Assembly (NCBI GenBank): GCA_019313765.1
Contig: JAFDAP010000010.1
Coordinates: 1 to 13,295 of the forward strand
Direction of reading: 5' to 3'
Length of the DNA stretch: 13,295 bases
DNA from: Deltaproteobacteria bacterium
GTDB taxonomy: Bacteria; Desulfobacterota; DSM-4660; Desulfatiglandales; Desulfatiglandaceae
Below the pieces are notes generated by a model, which did not search any database, was not told where the DNA came from, and was given only the letters and a program-made list of their open reading frames with translations. Positions 1 through 5,952 of this stretch are shown one piece after another; position 1 is the stretch's first letter; each line of letters opens with the position of its first letter. The position numbers were made by a program, and so were the translations under genes.

Positions 1-26
1 AACAATGTCTTGTCCTGGAAGGTTTT

Positions 27-82
27 GGTCATTGAATATTGAAATTTGAGATTTATTTGTAATTTGGTGCTTGTAATTTGTA
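27..82 (-). repeat. Partial copy of CAAAT-rich dispersed repeat
   Basis: An AT-rich stretch made of short words such as AATTTG and ATTTGTAATTTGG. Positions 44-72 are the exact reverse complement of 11942-11970 in the rpsB-tsf gap (29 identical bases), and similarity continues more loosely to the shared word GGTCATTG at 28-35. The other arm seen in the rpsB-tsf copy is not visible here, so this copy is partial or runs off the left edge. No reading frame is supported. Confidence 0.75.
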
Positions 83-190
83 TTTTTAGACACAAAAATC
101 CAAGGCAGAGCCATATAGCTCTGACCACGCCCATCGAAGATCCCGTTACGCGGGGGAGGACCAGGTTTTCAATGGAAAATAAAAAATAGC

Positions 191-225
191 CCTTACCATG
201 AAAAAACATGGTAAGGACTGTTTTT
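191..225 (+). terminator. Hairpin with flanking T/A tracts, terminator-like on both strands
   Basis: A perfect 10-bp stem (CCTTACCATG at 191-200 with CATGGTAAGG at 207-216) closes an A6 loop. On the plus strand ACTG then TTTTT follows; on the minus strand GGCTA then a run of six T follows. It could therefore end transcripts from either side. It lies about 300 bp beyond the last gene of the minus-strand operon, so it may end that transcript or one entering from the left edge. Confidence 0.6.
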
Positions 226-258
226 ATCGATTAAGATCCTGCCTGGCCAAAATCGTAG

Positions 259-303
259 GGCGGGCCACCGCGCCCGCCTTTTCCGGTCCCGCAAGGCGGG
301 ACC
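259..303. repeat. Two adjacent GC-rich hairpins
   Basis: The first stem is GGCGGGC (259-265) with GCCCGCC (272-278), followed by TTTT on the plus strand. The second is GGTCCCGC (285-292) with GCGGGACC (296-303) and a 3-nt loop. Both are perfect stems. The first resembles a weak plus-strand terminator, but no plus-strand gene precedes it in the window. They may form a structured 3' region for the minus-strand operon or belong to a dispersed palindromic repeat. Confidence 0.5.
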
Positions 304-353
304 CTGCAATTTTCTCAAAAGGCCAAAAAATCATGCAGTCATCCTTGATGGTT

Positions 354-469
354 TCGTAAAAAGTCAAAAAACGTCGTTTTTTGTCATTCCGGCGAAAGCC
401 GGAATCCAGTGTTTGCAGAAACTTATGACTGACCTGGACCCCGGCTTTCGCCGGGGTGACGACTTTTGC
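354..469. repeat. Dispersed palindromic repeat (TCGTAAAAAGTC / CCGGCGAAAGCCGG type), copy 1
   Basis: The segment opens with TCGTAAAAAGTC (354-365) and carries two hairpin arms: ATTCCGGCGAAAGCCGGAAT near 385-404, and CCCCGGCTTTCGCCGGGG near 440-456. A second copy at 3482-3602 shares the opening word and the CCGGCTTTCGCCGG arm. The right end here has only GACTTTT, so the outer palindrome is incomplete. Repeats built on TCATTCCGGCGAAAGCCGGAA are common between genes in Gram-negative genomes. No coding potential is seen. Confidence 0.7.
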
Positions 470-470
470 C

Positions 471-513
471 CCTCCCCTGCGAGACGTAAGCCTCCAGGGG
501 AGGGAGATTTTTT
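471..513 (+). terminator. Hairpin followed by T6, terminator-like on the plus strand
   Basis: A perfect 9-bp stem, CCTCCCCTG (471-479) with CAGGGGAGG (495-503), encloses a 15-nt loop and is followed by GAGA and six T (508-513). The T tract is on the wrong side to terminate the minus-strand gene ending at 527, but the hairpin lies just past that stop codon and could protect the 3' end of its mRNA. No plus-strand gene precedes it in the window. Confidence 0.4.
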
Positions 514-526
514 AGATTACTACTAA

Positions 527-1120
527 TTATTTAAACGTGGCCGTAAAAGGCAGCACCTTTACTACTCCACCGGCCTTGAACACGAAAGCGCCCTCATGGA
601 CCGTTACCGGGATCGTGTAACCGGAGACACCGGCCCACCATTTCTCCATGGCCTGCCAGGGGTTCATACCCTTGGCCTTCAGCTTATAGCCGCCGGTAAC
701 CAGCAGGCTCAGCAGGGCGGAACGGGTCGTGATCAGGGTTGTGGCCCTTACCTGGGTTGTCTTGCCTGCCGGGATCCAGATGGAATCCTGACTATTAAAA
801 GTCACAAGATCGAATCCCTCGAAGGCAACGGTAAATTTTACGCCTTCCGAAAGGATCGGGTAGGGATTGGGGTTCTTTATATCAAACAGAAAGCTCATGG
901 GGAGTGGCGAACCATGATTCCCCGCCTTTCCCTTGGTCGGTTTTATCTTCCCGCCATAATAGTAGTACCCGTCAAACTGGGGCACCTCAAAGGACTCTAA
1001 TGTAATCACCGGGTTCTTGAAATTGGCCTCGGTAGGTTTGGCCTGCATACCGGCACAGGACGCAAAAACTACAGCCAGGCCGAAAAGAAGCACTGTCATC
1101 AAAACCAGTTTTTTATTCAT
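527..1120 (-). CDS. LEA14/WHy-domain lipoprotein
   Basis: A 197-residue protein. An N-terminal signal sequence (NKK, then a hydrophobic run) leads to FASC, a lipobox-like site with Cys22; the Phe at -3 is slightly atypical. Residues from about 35 onward match the LEA_2/WHy fold, with the hallmark NPNPYP at 83-88 and the alternating beta-strand pattern of that family. WHy proteins are linked to desiccation and stress tolerance in plants and occur in bacteria and archaea, where their role is mostly unknown. The start at 1120 is chosen because GGAGGTT lies 7 nt upstream and the lipoprotein signal begins there; an in-frame ATG at 1171 would overlap the end of livF and lacks that support. It begins 38 nt after livF and is probably its co-transcribed last gene. 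A membrane anchor would place it in the periplasm with the transporter; any link to transport is inference. Confidence 0.85.
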   Translation of the reverse strand: MNKKLVLMTVLLFGLAVVFASCAGMQAKPTEANFKNPVITLESFEVPQFDGYYYYGGKIKPTKGKAGNHGSPLPMSFLFDIKNPNPYPILSEGVKFTVAFEGFDLVTFNSQDSIWIPAGKTTQVRATTLITTRSALLSLLVTGGYKLKAKGMNPWQAMEKWWAGVSGYTIPVTVHEGAFVFKAGGVVKVLPFTATFK

Positions 1121-1158
1121 AGTAGAACCTCCATTTATAAAATCGGGTTGCGATTTTA

Positions 1159-1968
1159 TCAAGTTAACCACCTCTTTCTCCTCTTATAATGTTTTACCTC
1201 GGCAAAACTCTTGGTTTTACCCTTTTCACTCATGCCGAGGTAAAAGTCCTTGATATCTTCATTTTCCTTTAGTTTCTCGGACGTATCATCCATGACGATA
1301 CGCCCTGTTTCCATTACATAAGCATAAGGGGCCACATTCAGGGCCAACTTGACGTTCTGCTCAACTAAAAGGATGGAAATCCTCTCTTCTCTATTGAGCT
1401 TTGTCAGGATATTAAAGATTTCGTGGATTAACATCGGGGCCAGGCCCATGGAAGGTTCATCCAACAATACTAATTTCGGCTCTGTCATCAAGGCCCTGCC
1501 GACTACCGCCATCTGCTGCTCCCCACCGCTCACAAAACCTGCGACTTCATTCCTTTTCTCCCTGAGCCGGGGAAAATAGTGGTAGACTAATTCCAGGCCA
1601 TCCTTGACAGACCCTGTTTTTCTCAAATGGGCCCCCACCTTGAGGTTCTCCTCAACCGTGAGATGTTCAAAGACCCTGCGGCCCTCAATGACCTGGATAA
1701 TACCCATCTTGGCAATCTCCACCGCGGTTTTTTTGTGGATCCTCACACCTTCAAACTCGATGGCCCCGTCCGTGACCTCTCCGACCTCAACCTTGAGGAG
1801 CCCGGAAATGGACTTCAGGGTTGTGCTCTTGCCCGCCCCGTTGGCCCCGAGGAGCGCTACAATACCGCCTCTCGGCACCTCAATGGAGACACCTTTAAGC
1901 ACAAGGATTACCTCATGGTATTTGACCTCGATATTATTGACATTCAAGATACTTTCTGCTGCTTCCAA
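1159..1968 (-). CDS. livF: Liv-type ABC transporter ATP-binding protein, LivF
   Basis: A 269-residue ATPase of a branched-chain-amino-acid/amide-type importer. Counting from the chosen start: Walker A GANGAGKS at 41-48, ABC signature VSGGEQQ at about 146-152, and Walker B LVLLDEP at 166-172. Gln in EQN stands where many ATPases have the H-loop His, which is usual for LivF. It should pair with LivG and drive the LivH/LivM pore. The C-terminal tail KHYKRRKRWL is one I recall from LivF proteins encoded beside acyl-CoA ligases in Desulfobacterota. The start is the TTG at 1968, preceded by GGAGG 8 nt upstream; a TTG at 1983 overlaps that ribosome binding site and is less likely. It lies 65 nt after the binding-protein gene and 38 nt before the lipoprotein gene. 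Confidence 0.93.
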   Translation of the reverse strand: MEAAESILNVNNIEVKYHEVILVLKGVSIEVPRGGIVALLGANGAGKSTTLKSISGLLKVEVGEVTDGAIEFEGVRIHKKTAVEIAKMGIIQVIEGRRVFEHLTVEENLKVGAHLRKTGSVKDGLELVYHYFPRLREKRNEVAGFVSGGEQQMAVVGRALMTEPKLVLLDEPSMGLAPMLIHEIFNILTKLNREERISILLVEQNVKLALNVAPYAYVMETGRIVMDDTSEKLKENEDIKDFYLGMSEKGKTKSFAEVKHYKRRKRWLT

Positions 1969-2033
1969 AGGCCCAACCTCCAATTCTCAAAACCCGAATT
2001 CCGAAATCTTAAATCCCAAAATAAAATGGCGGA
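1969..2033 (-). repeat. Short gap with degenerate CAAAT-type repeat words
   Basis: This 65-bp gap on the minus strand between the binding-protein gene and livF contains, at about 1985-2024, words such as AATTCCGAAATC and TAAATCCCAAAAT that resemble the CAAAT-rich repeat at 11927-12132. The match is loose and no long identical run is seen. The gap also carries the livF ribosome binding site (GGAGG, 1977-1981). Confidence 0.3.
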
Positions 2034-3326
2034 TTACCATCCATGCCATTCGGAGGCCCACTGTTTCGGCCACCGCTTTTTCAAATCAACAAAATCCACC
2101 ACCTGGAACTTGCCGTTTTTCCATTCCTGGACCAGGCAGGCTGATGCAGCCCTGTGGTCTGTAGGCGTATAGGTCACATCACCGGCACCTAAGCCGATAT
2201 GGAAATTTTTCATGGTCTCAAAACCCTTTTTCATGATACCGACCCTGGACAAATCGCCTGCCTTATCGGCCCTCTTCATGGCTTCCCAAAGGACCAGGGC
2301 ATCACCCCATGCCTGTGGTGTTCTATTCAAACGCTTGTTAGCCGGAATGCCGGGATTGTATTTCTTGGCGTACTTGACAACATGATCCATGTTGTCAGAG
2401 GGCTGGCCAAAGAACTTGATTGGCGTGGCGCCCATAACAATCAGTGCATCTTTGACTTTCATGGCGTCTCCTGCAAGACGCGGGAGGTTTTCATCAAAAC
2501 CCCAGTTATTGACTATAAAGGCCGTCTTCAAACCAAGGGCATAGGCATCCCTGATAGTAGCAGACACCGACATGGTAGTGTTGCCATGCCATATTACATC
2601 AGGGTTGAACTTTTTAAGGGCCATGATCTGGCTCTTGGTATCAATGGCAAAGAGACTCACATCCTGATCCGGGCCTATATCAAAACCCAACAACTTTGCT
2701 TGATCCTTTATGGCTTTAATCGCGGCACTGCAATAAGGAGATGGGAACATATAGCAACATGCAAGACGGGGTTTCCTTTTCCCGTAAGCAGGATTCTTCG
2801 GCCATTTTTTGTCAAACCAGGCAGTCAAACAGGCCCTGGCATTGGTAGAATAATCCGAAGAAAAGAAGAGGTTATAGCCCGTTCCAGGGTGTTTTTTCCC
2901 GTCCCTGTCTGTCCAGTCAACAGGTCTTGTCAGATGGGCGGAATAGGATGCTGATACATAGGGCAGTTTATCCTTATTAACCGTGGGTGAAAGGGCCTCG
3001 GTATCGCCGGTCCCCCATCCCATGATGGCAAGGACTTTCATCCTTTTTAAAAGTTTATATTTGGTAAGGGCCTCCGGGATACGGTATCCATAGTCAAACC
3101 ATGTATATTTTATCTTTTTCCCGTTGACGCCGCCCATGTCATTCAGATAATAGAATGCCTCGGCCATACCAAGGGCATAGTCCTTGCCCACATCCGAGGT
3201 AGCGCCTGTTGTGTCCATAATACCACCGATCCTAATGGTCTTGGCCACCGCGGCCGTGGAAAATCCAACCAGGAAAACCACTGCCAAACATGGTACTAAC
3301 AGCTTTAGAAAAATGCCTTTTTTCAT
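2034..3326 (-). CDS. Periplasmic ABC-transporter substrate-binding protein (type 1 fold, LivJ/LivK-like)
   Basis: A 430-residue protein with a typical Sec signal peptide: MKKGIF, a hydrophobic core, and a probable cut after AVA at residue 28. The mature start KTIRIGGIMDTTG and the run GKDYALGMAEAFYYLNDMGG match the Peripla_BP_6 family used by Liv-type importers. It should capture the solute in the periplasm and deliver it to LivH/LivM. Only this binding protein is visible for the transporter. The family binds branched-chain amino acids, amides, and aromatic or other carboxylates, so the ligand cannot be named from sequence; the nearby CoA ligase favours a carboxylic acid, which is inference. 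ATG at 3326 has a purine-rich, rather weak site (AAGGGGGAAG). The 345-bp upstream gap has repeated 9-mers and a possible promoter, so it may also be transcribed separately, and often at a higher level than the other subunits. Confidence 0.92.
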   Translation of the reverse strand: MKKGIFLKLLVPCLAVVFLVGFSTAAVAKTIRIGGIMDTTGATSDVGKDYALGMAEAFYYLNDMGGVNGKKIKYTWFDYGYRIPEALTKYKLLKRMKVLAIMGWGTGDTEALSPTVNKDKLPYVSASYSAHLTRPVDWTDRDGKKHPGTGYNLFFSSDYSTNARACLTAWFDKKWPKNPAYGKRKPRLACCYMFPSPYCSAAIKAIKDQAKLLGFDIGPDQDVSLFAIDTKSQIMALKKFNPDVIWHGNTTMSVSATIRDAYALGLKTAFIVNNWGFDENLPRLAGDAMKVKDALIVMGATPIKFFGQPSDNMDHVVKYAKKYNPGIPANKRLNRTPQAWGDALVLWEAMKRADKAGDLSRVGIMKKGFETMKNFHIGLGAGDVTYTPTDHRAASACLVQEWKNGKFQVVDFVDLKKRWPKQWASEWHGW

Positions 3327-3407
3327 ATGTTCTTCCCCCTTTACTCTGATGAAAAACAGATATTGTCTAACGTCAACAACGATAACACCGAAATACGAAA
3401 GAAAAGT

Positions 3408-3417
3408 TCACCTCCTT
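3408..3417 (-). other. Orphan Shine-Dalgarno sequence
   Basis: On the minus strand AAGGAGGTGA is a near-perfect anti-16S match about 80 nt before the binding-protein start, yet no ATG, GTG or TTG lies at the usual distance downstream. The first later GTG, at about 3393, is 22 nt past GGAGG. It opens a 15-codon frame (VLSLLTLDNICFSSE) ending just before the real ribosome binding site. It may be chance or a standby ribosome site. Confidence 0.3.
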
Positions 3418-3426
3418 TCCATAGAT

Positions 3427-3478
3427 ATGGTTAACATGGTTAATATTATTGTTTGATTGAATCGTTAATATGGTTGAC
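3427..3478. repeat. Two tandem pairs of 9-bp repeats upstream of the binding-protein gene
   Basis: Four 9-mers fit AT(G/C)GTT(A/G)A(C/T): ATGGTTAAC (3427-3435), ATGGTTAAT (3436-3444), ATCGTTAAT (3461-3469) and ATGGTTGAC (3470-3478). They form two abutting pairs separated by 16 bp. A looser copy, ATGGTTAGT, sits at 3609-3617 beyond the palindromic repeat. The array overlaps a possible minus-strand promoter, as expected for activator or repressor sites. The regulator is unknown. Confidence 0.55.
3440..3468 (-). promoter_or_regulatory. Possible sigma70 promoter for the binding-protein gene
   Basis: On the minus strand TTAACG (-35, 3463-3468) and TATTAA (-10, 3440-3445) are separated by 17 bp. 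Each box matches the consensus at 4 of 6 positions. Transcription would begin near 3433, about 107 nt before the start codon. Both boxes fall within the 9-bp repeats. The local AT-richness makes chance matches likely. Confidence 0.35.
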
Positions 3479-3481
3479 AAT

Positions 3482-3602
3482 CTCGTAAAAAGTCTCGTAA
3501 TCGTCATGCCGGACTTGATCCGGCATCCAGAACGCATTGAATTTACTGGATTCCGGCTTTCGCCGGAATGACGGAAAAGAGAACTTTTCTACTTTTTACG
3601 AG
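3482..3602. repeat. Dispersed palindromic repeat (CTCGTAAAAAGT type), copy 2
   Basis: The element is bounded by a perfect 12-bp inverted repeat, CTCGTAAAAAGT (3482-3493) and ACTTTTTACGAG (3591-3602). Inside are two hairpin arms, ATGCCGGACTTGATCCGGCAT near 3505-3525 and TTCCGGCTTTCGCCGGAA near 3551-3568. The outer parts of the arms (CGTCAT and ATGACG) can also pair, giving a cruciform. It is related to the element at 354-469 and separates livM from the binding-protein gene. No reading frame or T tract suggests a gene or a simple terminator. Confidence 0.75.
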
Positions 3603-3671
3603 TCCACCATGGTTAGTATTGCAAATCTCTTCTAAATTCCCGTCCCGCCGACATGGTCGGCTCGCTCCATA

Positions 3672-4787
3672 TTAATAAGAAAACGGCCAAAGGTTAAAAT
3701 AATTCTTGATCTGCCACCACCTGTATGAAAGGCCGCGAGGCTCGTAGATCAAAAAGGCGCATATTGCAAGGCCAAAGGCCATTTCCTTTATAAAGGCAAA
3801 GCTGATCAGGACCTTGGGATAATATTCAGATAAGGGTATGGCCGCCATCTGTAAGAATTCCATAATCAAGACCATAAATATGGACCCGAATATGGCCCCG
3901 TCGATACCGCCGCCGCCGATCAGGATTACACCCACCAACCATAAAGACAAGAACCAGGGAAAATGCTCCGGGCTCAGGGCCGCACAGTTGCACACCCAGA
4001 ATGCGCCTGCAAGGCCTGCAAGAAATCCGGCCACAAAGAAATTCAACAATTTGTACCAGACAATATTAATCCCTAAGGTCTCTGCGGCAATGTCATTATC
4101 CCTTATGGCGATCCAGGCCCTTCCAACCCTGCTCCTAACAAGATTGGCCATAATAATAACCGAAAATGTCAACAGGATGATCATCAAATAATATCTCTGA
4201 ACATCCGTTTCTATGTCCCAGGGGCCTATCTTTATTGTGCCCGGCGGAAGAGAGAACGCCTGTCCACGGCCCCCGATCCTGCTTACATACTGGGTGAGGA
4301 TAAAGTCCACGGTGATAAACTGGGCCGCCATTGTTGTCAGGATAAGGTAAAATCCCTTTACCCTGGCTGAAGGGAGGCCAAAGAGAACACTCCAAAAGCC
4401 GGCAACAATAGCAGCGACTAAGATGCTGATGGGATAGGCAAGCCCCAGGTCAAGAACAACCTGAGGCCAAGGGAATCTCAAGATCAAAAGTGTGCTGGTA
4501 TATGCACCCACGGCTATAAAGGCGGCATGGCCAAGGGTGATCAGGCCGGCATAACCTATAAGGAGCTGCACGCCTAATGCCCCCATGACAGTGTAACCGA
4601 TCACGTTGGCCACGCTAAGCCAGTATTCATCGAGGATTATCTCATATTTCGATAATAACGGGATTGCAACAAAAACAATCAAAAGGAGTAAAATCATCTT
4701 CCCCTTTATAAGTCTGCTCTGCCACCAACCCTGATCCTCAGTATAGTTCTCATGGTAATCGCCGCAAGGAAGCCAAACTGTCGTCAT
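3672..4787 (-). CDS. livM: Liv-type ABC transporter permease, LivM
   Basis: A 371-residue inner-membrane permease. After a polar N-terminus of about 30 residues come many hydrophobic segments. The family markers are LGVQLLIGYAGLITLGHAAFIAVGAY near residues 70-95 and the cytoplasmic coupling loop GRAWIAIRDNDIAAETLGI, which contacts the ATPases. The C-terminus ends in IYEPRGL followed by an aromatic tail. It should form the translocation pore with LivH. ATG at 4787 has AGAGG 8 nt upstream. It is 161 nt downstream of livH, across a terminator-like hairpin, and 345 nt upstream of the binding-protein gene. Family assignment is firm; substrate is unknown. Confidence 0.93.
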   Translation of the reverse strand: MTTVWLPCGDYHENYTEDQGWWQSRLIKGKMILLLLIVFVAIPLLSKYEIILDEYWLSVANVIGYTVMGALGVQLLIGYAGLITLGHAAFIAVGAYTSTLLILRFPWPQVVLDLGLAYPISILVAAIVAGFWSVLFGLPSARVKGFYLILTTMAAQFITVDFILTQYVSRIGGRGQAFSLPPGTIKIGPWDIETDVQRYYLMIILLTFSVIIMANLVRSRVGRAWIAIRDNDIAAETLGINIVWYKLLNFFVAGFLAGLAGAFWVCNCAALSPEHFPWFLSLWLVGVILIGGGGIDGAIFGSIFMVLIMEFLQMAAIPLSEYYPKVLISFAFIKEMAFGLAICAFLIYEPRGLSYRWWQIKNYFNLWPFSY

Positions 4788-4863
4788 AACAAAACCTCTT
4801 TCAAGTGCCTAAAGTTGATATAGCCGCCCCAGAGGAATAGGCTTAGCATTCCACAGGGCAGGC

Positions 4864-4908
4864 AAAAAGGCGCCCGTCCTCCTCAGTAGCCTGCTACGGA
4901 GGGTGGGC
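4864..4908 (-). terminator. GC-rich hairpin with T5 between livH and livM
   Basis: The segment 4872-4908 folds into a long imperfect hairpin, with GTAGC/GCTAC in the centre and GCCC/GGGC at the base. In the direction of transcription it is followed by GCC and TTTTT (4868-4864). This resembles a rho-independent terminator or an attenuator inside the operon, or a transcript-stabilising hairpin. Because livM and later genes are needed for the transporter, complete termination here would require a new promoter downstream. Confidence 0.45.
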
Positions 4909-4948
4909 AAAATACGCAAGAAATAAAACCTTACTCCCTACTGTCCAT

Positions 4949-5833
4949 TTACATCCTTTCAATCTTTATCCAGCCCCACAATCCGTAAGGCTTGAAAAGC
5001 AGAAAGATTGCCATAAATGCAAAGGGGAATATTTCCTTCACTCCTCCGGGGAAAAACTGGTCTAAGTAAGTACCTGCAAAATTTTGCAAAATGCCGATGG
5101 TTATCCCGCCTACCACGGCCCCTGGCACGGAGTTAAGGCCACCTAAGACCACGGCAGGGAGCACCAATAATCCTAAATACCCGATTGATATATTAACCCC
5201 GTTGATATTTCCCAAAAGGGCGCCGCCCACGCCGGCCGCCATAAAGGCGATGGCCCAGGACGCGGCATAAACAAACCGGGCGCTCACCCCTAAGGACAGG
5301 GCCGCGGTCTCGTCGTCGGACGTGGCCTGCATGGAAAGACCCCAGCGTGTATATTTAAAGAAACAGACAAAAACGATAAAGAGGACTATGGCTAATACAA
5401 AGGACCAGAAGTAGACAATCGAGACTTTCAAATAACCGATGGTAAACGGCTTGAGAGAAAAGATGGCCGGCTCAAAGACCCTGGTATCTGTGCCCCAAAT
5501 AAATCCAACCAATCCCTTGAGGAAAAAAGAGATCCCAACCGTGACCATGATTATGGCCAAAATCGGCTCTCCTATAAGCCTGTCTAAAAAGATCCTTTCT
5601 ATCAGAATGCCGAGGACAATACCGATGATCAGGGTACACAGGATGCTCAAGACGAATGGAACGCCCATTGAATAAAAGGCAAGGGTGACATAGGCCCCTA
5701 TGAGGGTCAGTTCTCCCATGGCTAAGTTCACTACCCCCGAACACTTGTAGATCAACACCCAGCCCAAGGCAACTAAGGCGTATATTCCACCCACCATGAT
5801 CCCTGTAGTCAAAGTCATCAGGAATAATTCCAT
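4949..5833 (-). CDS. livH: Liv-type ABC transporter permease, LivH
   Basis: A 294-residue inner-membrane permease. It begins directly with a hydrophobic segment and has the LivH marker near the N-terminus: GGIYALVALGWVLIYKCSGVVNLAMGEL. The coupling-loop region TRWGLSMQATSDDETAALSLGV is recognisable, followed by GGLNSVPGAVVGGITIGILQNF near the C-terminus. The protein should pair with LivM. ATG at 5833 has GGAGG 6 nt upstream. It follows the acyl-CoA ligase gene by 111 nt, a gap filled by low-complexity repeats. Length and motifs are normal for the family. Confidence 0.94.
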   Translation of the reverse strand: MELFLMTLTTGIMVGGIYALVALGWVLIYKCSGVVNLAMGELTLIGAYVTLAFYSMGVPFVLSILCTLIIGIVLGILIERIFLDRLIGEPILAIIMVTVGISFFLKGLVGFIWGTDTRVFEPAIFSLKPFTIGYLKVSIVYFWSFVLAIVLFIVFVCFFKYTRWGLSMQATSDDETAALSLGVSARFVYAASWAIAFMAAGVGGALLGNINGVNISIGYLGLLVLPAVVLGGLNSVPGAVVGGITIGILQNFAGTYLDQFFPGGVKEIFPFAFMAIFLLFKPYGLWGWIKIERM

Positions 5834-5846
5834 TCTTATCCTCCAG

Positions 5847-5952
5847 ATTAGCTGGTAGCTGTTAGCTGATAATTTACAGGTTCTATTCTTTCGCTATGAG
5901 CTATTATTTAACTCCTTACTTCTTACTCCTTAACTTCTTACTTTTTACTTCT
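5847..5952. repeat. Low-complexity direct repeats in the ligase-livH gap
   Basis: Two kinds of short repeat fill this gap. At 5847-5872 the word TAGCTG recurs three times (TTAGCTGGTAGCTGTTAGCTG). At about 5909-5952 a pyrimidine-rich run repeats CTTACTTCTTACTCCTTAAC-like words and overlaps the ligase stop codon. Similar words occur as dispersed repeats in many genomes. No terminator or promoter is clear. Confidence 0.55.

Noticed and set aside
596..1000. Plus-strand open frame of 134 codons
   Set aside because: It is antisense to the WHy lipoprotein gene, whose NPNPYP motif and lipobox support the minus strand.
1604..2172. Two plus-strand open frames of about 181-186 codons
   Set aside because: They are antisense to livF and the end of the binding-protein gene and overlap each other in different frames; no family features.
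2199..2954. Plus-strand open frame of 251 codons
   Set aside because: It lies wholly inside the binding-protein gene on the opposite strand, has no recognisable domain, and the minus-strand protein is clearly real.
3646..3663. GCCGACATGGTCGGC hairpin after livM as a terminator
   Set aside because: The stem is only 6 bp and no T tract follows on the minus strand.
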